Of a stretch of DNA of 64,000 nt, positions 60,079-64,000 are shown piece after piece. The notes under the pieces were generated by a model, which searched no databases, was not told where the DNA came from, and was given only the letters and a program-made list of their open reading frames with translations. Position 1 is the first letter of the stretch. Each line of letters begins with the position of its first letter. Source of the DNA: Epiperipatus broadwayi (lineage: Eukaryota; Onychophora; Udeonychophora; Euonychophora; Peripatidae); the NCBI GenBank assembly GCA_028023455.1, contig JAQFVV010006274.1:1362001-1426000 (forward strand). The letters run 5' to 3'. Both the position numbers and the translations under genes were made by a program.

Positions 60079-60554
60079 TCATATTATTGTGATTAGTAAA
60101 TTTCTTAATCACTTCTATGTATCTGATATACAGCTCTAAAGTTTCCATCACAATTATCATGTTTATTTATATAACTGGTCACACGCAAATGTACAATTCA
60201 ACCCAATTTTATTGCAATGTTTACTTTTAATATCAGGCATTTTTTTTTATTGTCATTAAAATTTAGACAAGAAAATATATGGAAAGAATATCATAAATGA
60301 TTTTTTTATCTATTTTTCTATAAAATAATAACTGGAAAAAAAAAGTTTAATCTTGTAATAATATTTAATCGTAAAAAGTCTTTCTAATCCATCAGGAAAA
60401 AGATTGTGAGGTAAAGATAATCTCTACATTTAAGAGCAAAGAGTCTTGTTAATTTTTTTAATTTTATATAAAGACATTATAATTACTATTACTGTTAAGA
60501 AATTATTAGCATAAATTATGACAGACTTAGTTTGTCAGGCCCACAAAGAAAAGT

Positions 60555-60860
60555 CACCATCAATGCTTGAATCAGTTAAATAATCCATTATTCTCCATTG
60601 TAAATTTCTCAGTAAACATTAAACTGTAAGAATAACAAAAATAAAAATATGTGCTATTTGAAAAATCATTATCATAGAGAAATGAAAATTCTATTTAAAA
60701 AAAAAAAAAGAATGTTGAATTGAATGACACAAAATGCACATACATAGGATGTATGGTTATGATTTTTCACATAATTATTGTAAGTTAAAGCTGAAAATTG
60801 CTAATTTGAAGATACAAACCTGCTACTTATGGGTGCATAAATGAAATTGTTAAGAAAGGA
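60555..60860 (+). repeat. Dispersed repeat C, copy 2
   Basis: It matches 37520-37870 in block order: CCATTATTCTCCATTGTAAA, TAAGAATAACAAAA, ATGTGCTATTTGAAAAATCA and GATGTATGGTTATGATTTT. Confidence 0.75.
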
Positions 60861-61019
60861 AAAATCAGTTAACAAGATTAATGAGGAGCGATGATGACCG
60901 TATTATTTTAGATGTTATTTTCTGTTTAAGTAAAATTATAATGGAAGTGGACAGTGATGCCAGCCTTTCTTTGTTGTCATATAAAGATTGGATAAAAATT
61001 AATAGCAGCAGTAAATAAA

Positions 61020-62050
61020 AAATACATACTTTAAAATATGGAAATATTAGCCATGGATGTGAATGACAACAGAATTGACATATGTGGAAAAGTTTATATA
61101 ACTGGCAATATTACTGCTAAAGCTATTGTTTAGCTATTATATATTGTGAAGAGTAGTATAAGTCCTCTTATAGGAAGGAATTGGTTTTGTCCACTGGGAA
61201 TTCATCTTAAAAATAATTGACTTGAGTTCATTTGGAAACAGAAGTCAGAAAGATGTTTTCCCATTTATTTAAGCCAGGATTAGCTGAATTAAAAGCAAGG
61301 CTAGTAGATATTGAAATAGTGAGAGATGCTCAGTCTATAGTATGCAAACCACATAAGGTTTCATTTAACCTAAAACCCAAAGTTAAACAGACTATTAAAG
61401 ATATGGGCAATAAAGATGTTTTGTCTCTAGTTGGAGATTTATCATGGGCTACATCAATTGTTGTAATTATGAAACAAATTGGTATTTGTATGGAGGGTAT
61501 TAGATTACATAATATAAATTCATTACTAAAGGAGCAGTGCCAAGTGTAAGTGAAGTTTAAGCATTGCTTCAGAAGACACCATTCTTCACAAAGACCAATT
61601 TAAAAGTCCACTTGCCATCAAATATCCATTACAGATAGAACTGTTAACTATCATTACCCATCTGGGACTTTATAAGTGCCACAAATTGCCTTATAGGATT
61701 ATTGTTGCTTCAAATGGGTTTCAAGCAAAAATGGATGTCTTATTACAAGGCATGGAAGGAGTTATTTTTTATTTAGGTGATATTTTAGTAACTGCTCAAA
61801 CAAAATGTGAATTGGAAATATGCATGTTGAATGTTTGTTCGAGACTCGACAAAGTTGGAGCTAGGATTAATCTTTCTAAATGTATATGGGTTATGTGTGA
61901 AACTAAATTTCTGGATCATGTTATAAACCAGCAAGGAAAACAGCCTAACCTGGAAAAAGTTAGTGCTGTCAAAAATGCACCAAAGCTTAGGAATGTAGAA
62001 AAGATTTGCAGGCCTTTTTTTAGAATTGCTCAATTTTTTTGAAAGTGTTC
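61020..62050 (+). pseudogene. Ty3/gypsy protease end and reverse transcriptase, inactivated
   Basis: The tail of the aspartic protease/linker reads SSISPLIGRNWFCPLGIHLK (about 61148-61210). The RT N-terminus follows: FSHLFKPGLAELKA, CKPHKVSFNLKPKVKQ and DLSWATSIVVIMK (61232-61500). The palm resumes after a frameshift as LPYRIIVASNGFQAKMDVLL and GVIFYLGDILV (61686-61810), then LSKCIWV and FLDHVINQQGKQPNLEKV. The order and spacing are those of K02A2.6-type gypsy pol. The catalytic YLDD box reads YLGD, losing the first Asp. About 60 codons between the two RT halves are out of frame. Gag is absent upstream. Same orientation and family type as 2470-3500. Confidence 0.92.
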
Positions 62051-62059
62051 TTAGAGGGA

Positions 62060-62409
62060 AATCACACATTCTTATACCATTGTATGAGGTACTGCGTGAA
62101 GGAGAGCATTGTAAATGGACTAAAGAGCCTGATTTAGCTTTTCAGAATGCAACAGATATTTTAATGTTTAGGCAGCTTTTTGTACATTATAACAATGACT
62201 AATAAGTGATTATAACAATCAAAGTTTCTGATTTTGGAATTGAAGCTGTTATTTCACATCGCTATAATGGCAAATGCCCTATTGCATATGTCGTGAGGAC
62301 TTCAATAGCTGCTGAAAATAATTATAGTCAACTTGATAAAGCCCTGGCTACAATATTTACTGTTAAAAAGTATTATCAATCTGTGTATGGATATAAATTC
62401 TTAATTTAA
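62060..62409 (+). pseudogene. Ty3/gypsy RNase H domain, inactivated
   Basis: After the tether (LLYEVLREG-like, about 62080), the RNase H fold reads KVSDFGIEAVISH, PIAYVVRTSIAAENNYSQLD, KALATIFTVKKYYQSVYGYK and FLI. The family normally has DASPYGIGAVLSH at the start, so the first catalytic Asp is replaced by Lys. The Glu/Asp segment around NNYSQLDKAL is kept in form. It is continuous with the RT upstream and the integrase downstream. Confidence 0.9.
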
Positions 62410-62539
62410 GAAGAGCATTGCCCATTATTGGGAATTTTCAGACATGATAAAAATCTCCTGAATATGCCAGCCAGCATTCTATTCATTGGATTACTTTGTT
62501 AATAGCATATGATTATGTATTAATATATAAGCCTGGGGA

Positions 62540-63640
62540 AAAAAAATAGCCACATTTATGCTTTATCATGTTTACTGGATGCTTTTGAAATCCAGAAAAA
62601 TAGTATAGAAGTAAATTACATTGACACTTGGAAGTCAAAAATGTGAATAGTTTCAAGATTGAAAAGTAAACTAATAACAATCATGTGTATAAAAAAGAAT
62701 GATTTGGATGGCTAAAAGTTGATCAAATTATATTGCAAGGACTATTTGGAATGCTCATGAAAACCAATCTATGTGCAGTGGCTGTATTATACTGATGGAT
62801 CAAGTGCTCATACAATCAGAAGGTTGAAAGCTTGTACTCAATTTGCTACACCATGGACATCCAGGGATAGTGCAAATGAGCTTGTTTATATGTTTGATGG
62901 CCTAATTTGAACCAGGATATAGGATAAACAATTGAGAACTGTCTTGAATGCCAGTCTATCGCTGATTTGCCTCCAAAGACTTTTGATTCTTCTGCAAAAA
63001 ACAACATAATCTTGGCAATGCTTACATTTAGATCATGCAAGTTTACTGAATGGATATATCTTTCTAGTTGCAACCGATTTGTATTTGAAATGGGCACAAT
63101 ATAAACTTGTTAAAAATACAAGAACAGAGTGTACTATTCATGTCCTAAAAGAGATCTTTGTGGGTCATGGTTTTCCGGAAACAATAGTATTAGACATCGC
63201 AAAGAGTTCCATTTAGTTTTTGTCTGATAAATGAATAAAACACATACTCATCTCCCCTTATTTCCAGAATCAAATCCTTTAATTGAAAAGGGAGTGCAAT
63301 ATTTGAAAGCAACATTGAAGTGAACTTTCTCACAAAGACATACATGAAGCTTTGATTGATGCAATGTTTTATCAACATTTTACCCCTAATATGTCAACAA
63401 TGAAAATGTCAGCTGAACTGTTGCTACATCGTAAGTGTTGCATATTCTTAATGAAGATCTTACCTGGTAAAGAAGTTATTGTGAATAATAATTTTGATGG
63501 TGAAAAGTTTAAAATTGGCAAACTAGTATGGAGTCATGTTATTTTAAAAAGGACATGGTTTCCTGATATTGTAATGGAAGTTCCCTCTAAGTATATTCAA
63601 GTAGTTAAATTGAATAAGGGAAAATTCTAAAAAGCCACAT
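62540..63640 (+). pseudogene. Ty3/gypsy integrase and C-terminus, inactivated
   Basis: The zinc-binding region is recognisable near 62830-62960 (LHHGHPGIVQMSLFICLMA-like after frame repair by eye, then CLQR). The catalytic core shows LHLDHASLLNGYIFLVATDL (first Asp kept, about 63027-63085) and GFPETIVLDIAKSS, where the DNG motif reads DIA (about 63171). LIEKGVQYLKATLK keeps the Glu (about 63280). Next comes a DAMFYQHFTPNMSTMKMSAE segment equivalent to the RTTPHATTGVSPAEL region, then LLHRKCC and KLVWSHVILKRTWFPDIVME (63352-63630). Stops and frameshifts occur throughout. Confidence 0.88.
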
Positions 63641-63964
63641 CAATCATTTATGATCTCAGCAGAATGAAACAATAGATGCAGATAACACACAAATTACAAT
63701 ATCCAATAAACTGTGAAATTCTCAGGAAGAAGGGTGGCATGTTGTCATCTCCTCAGAAATACAAAATAAAGGAATGTCCACAGCTAATCAAGGAGATTAA
63801 TTGGATCTAGCAGGAACAAGTACACCATGGTTATACAACTAGATCTAGTGGATGTAATGGATAATTAAAATGAAGAAAGAGGTTTACCTCCCACCAGAGG
63901 TTGATGACAGCCAACAAGATTCCAAGATTACTTTTTGTAACTGAGAAGAGCTGTTTTCTAGAAT

Positions 63965-64000
63965 GGGGGAGATAAGGACTGTCTGAGCATATATATATAT
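63965..64000 (+). promoter_or_regulatory. Candidate polypurine tract and start of a 3' LTR
   Basis: GGGGGAGATAAGGA (63965-63978) is a purine run, followed by C and then TGTCTGAGCATATATATA. It lies about 330 bp after the integrase end, where a gypsy 3' LTR would begin with TG. The window ends before the LTR can be confirmed. Confidence 0.35.

Noticed and set aside
61785-63378. Minus-strand frames within 61.7-63.4 kb
   Set aside because: They are antisense to the gypsy pol domains, which read in order on the plus strand.

Overview
This is an AT-rich (about three quarters A+T by eye) animal nuclear window with no sign of prokaryotic organisation. Almost everything recognisable is a decayed transposable element or a repeat. 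The only candidate host gene is two short in-frame exons, 19420-19584 and 34449-34614 (+), about 14.9 kb apart. They have proper AG/GT boundaries and a compatible phase. Large introns, Penelope-like elements, a Buster-type hAT, a Merlin fragment, jockey-like LINEs and K02A2.6-type Ty3/gypsy elements suggest an aquatic or marine invertebrate with a large repeat-rich genome, such as a cephalopod mollusc, cnidarian or chelicerate. I cannot name the species.

Layout. 0-7.8 kb: minisatellites, a LINE 3' end, a gypsy integrase remnant (+), and two copies of a Tigger/pogo-like TIR family. 7.8-13.6 kb: a probable hAT element whose transposase (9822-11911, -) is recognisable end to end but broken. 13.9-15.9 kb: a Merlin-like transposase fragment running into a suspicious homopolymer tract, then a third Tigger-like copy. 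17.4-19.3 kb: a dispersed repeat. 19.4-34.6 kb: the two exons and the intron between them. The intron holds a GIY-YIG (Penelope) fragment, satellite-like repeats, a 1.5 kb non-autonomous hAT, a jockey-like RT (-), a long hairpin, and two Penelope-like elements fused head to head (29.2-33.0 kb). 35-47 kb: tandem duplications, dispersed repeats and a small hAT-like MITE. 47-51.5 kb: nothing recognised. 51.6-52.6 kb: a TIR element carrying TTAGGG-like repeats. 54.0-55.6 kb: another TIR element packed with tandem repeats. 56.6-60.9 kb: second copies of the 21 kb and 37 kb repeats. 61-64 kb: a gypsy pol (+), with a possible polypurine tract and LTR start at the window end.

No element looks intact. 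Every transposase, RT and integrase reading frame has stops, frameshifts or lost catalytic residues, so none is likely to act now. The most distinctive structure is the head-to-head Penelope pair. Both copies carry the same tRNA-like (SINE-like) segment between the coding region and the 3' terminus.
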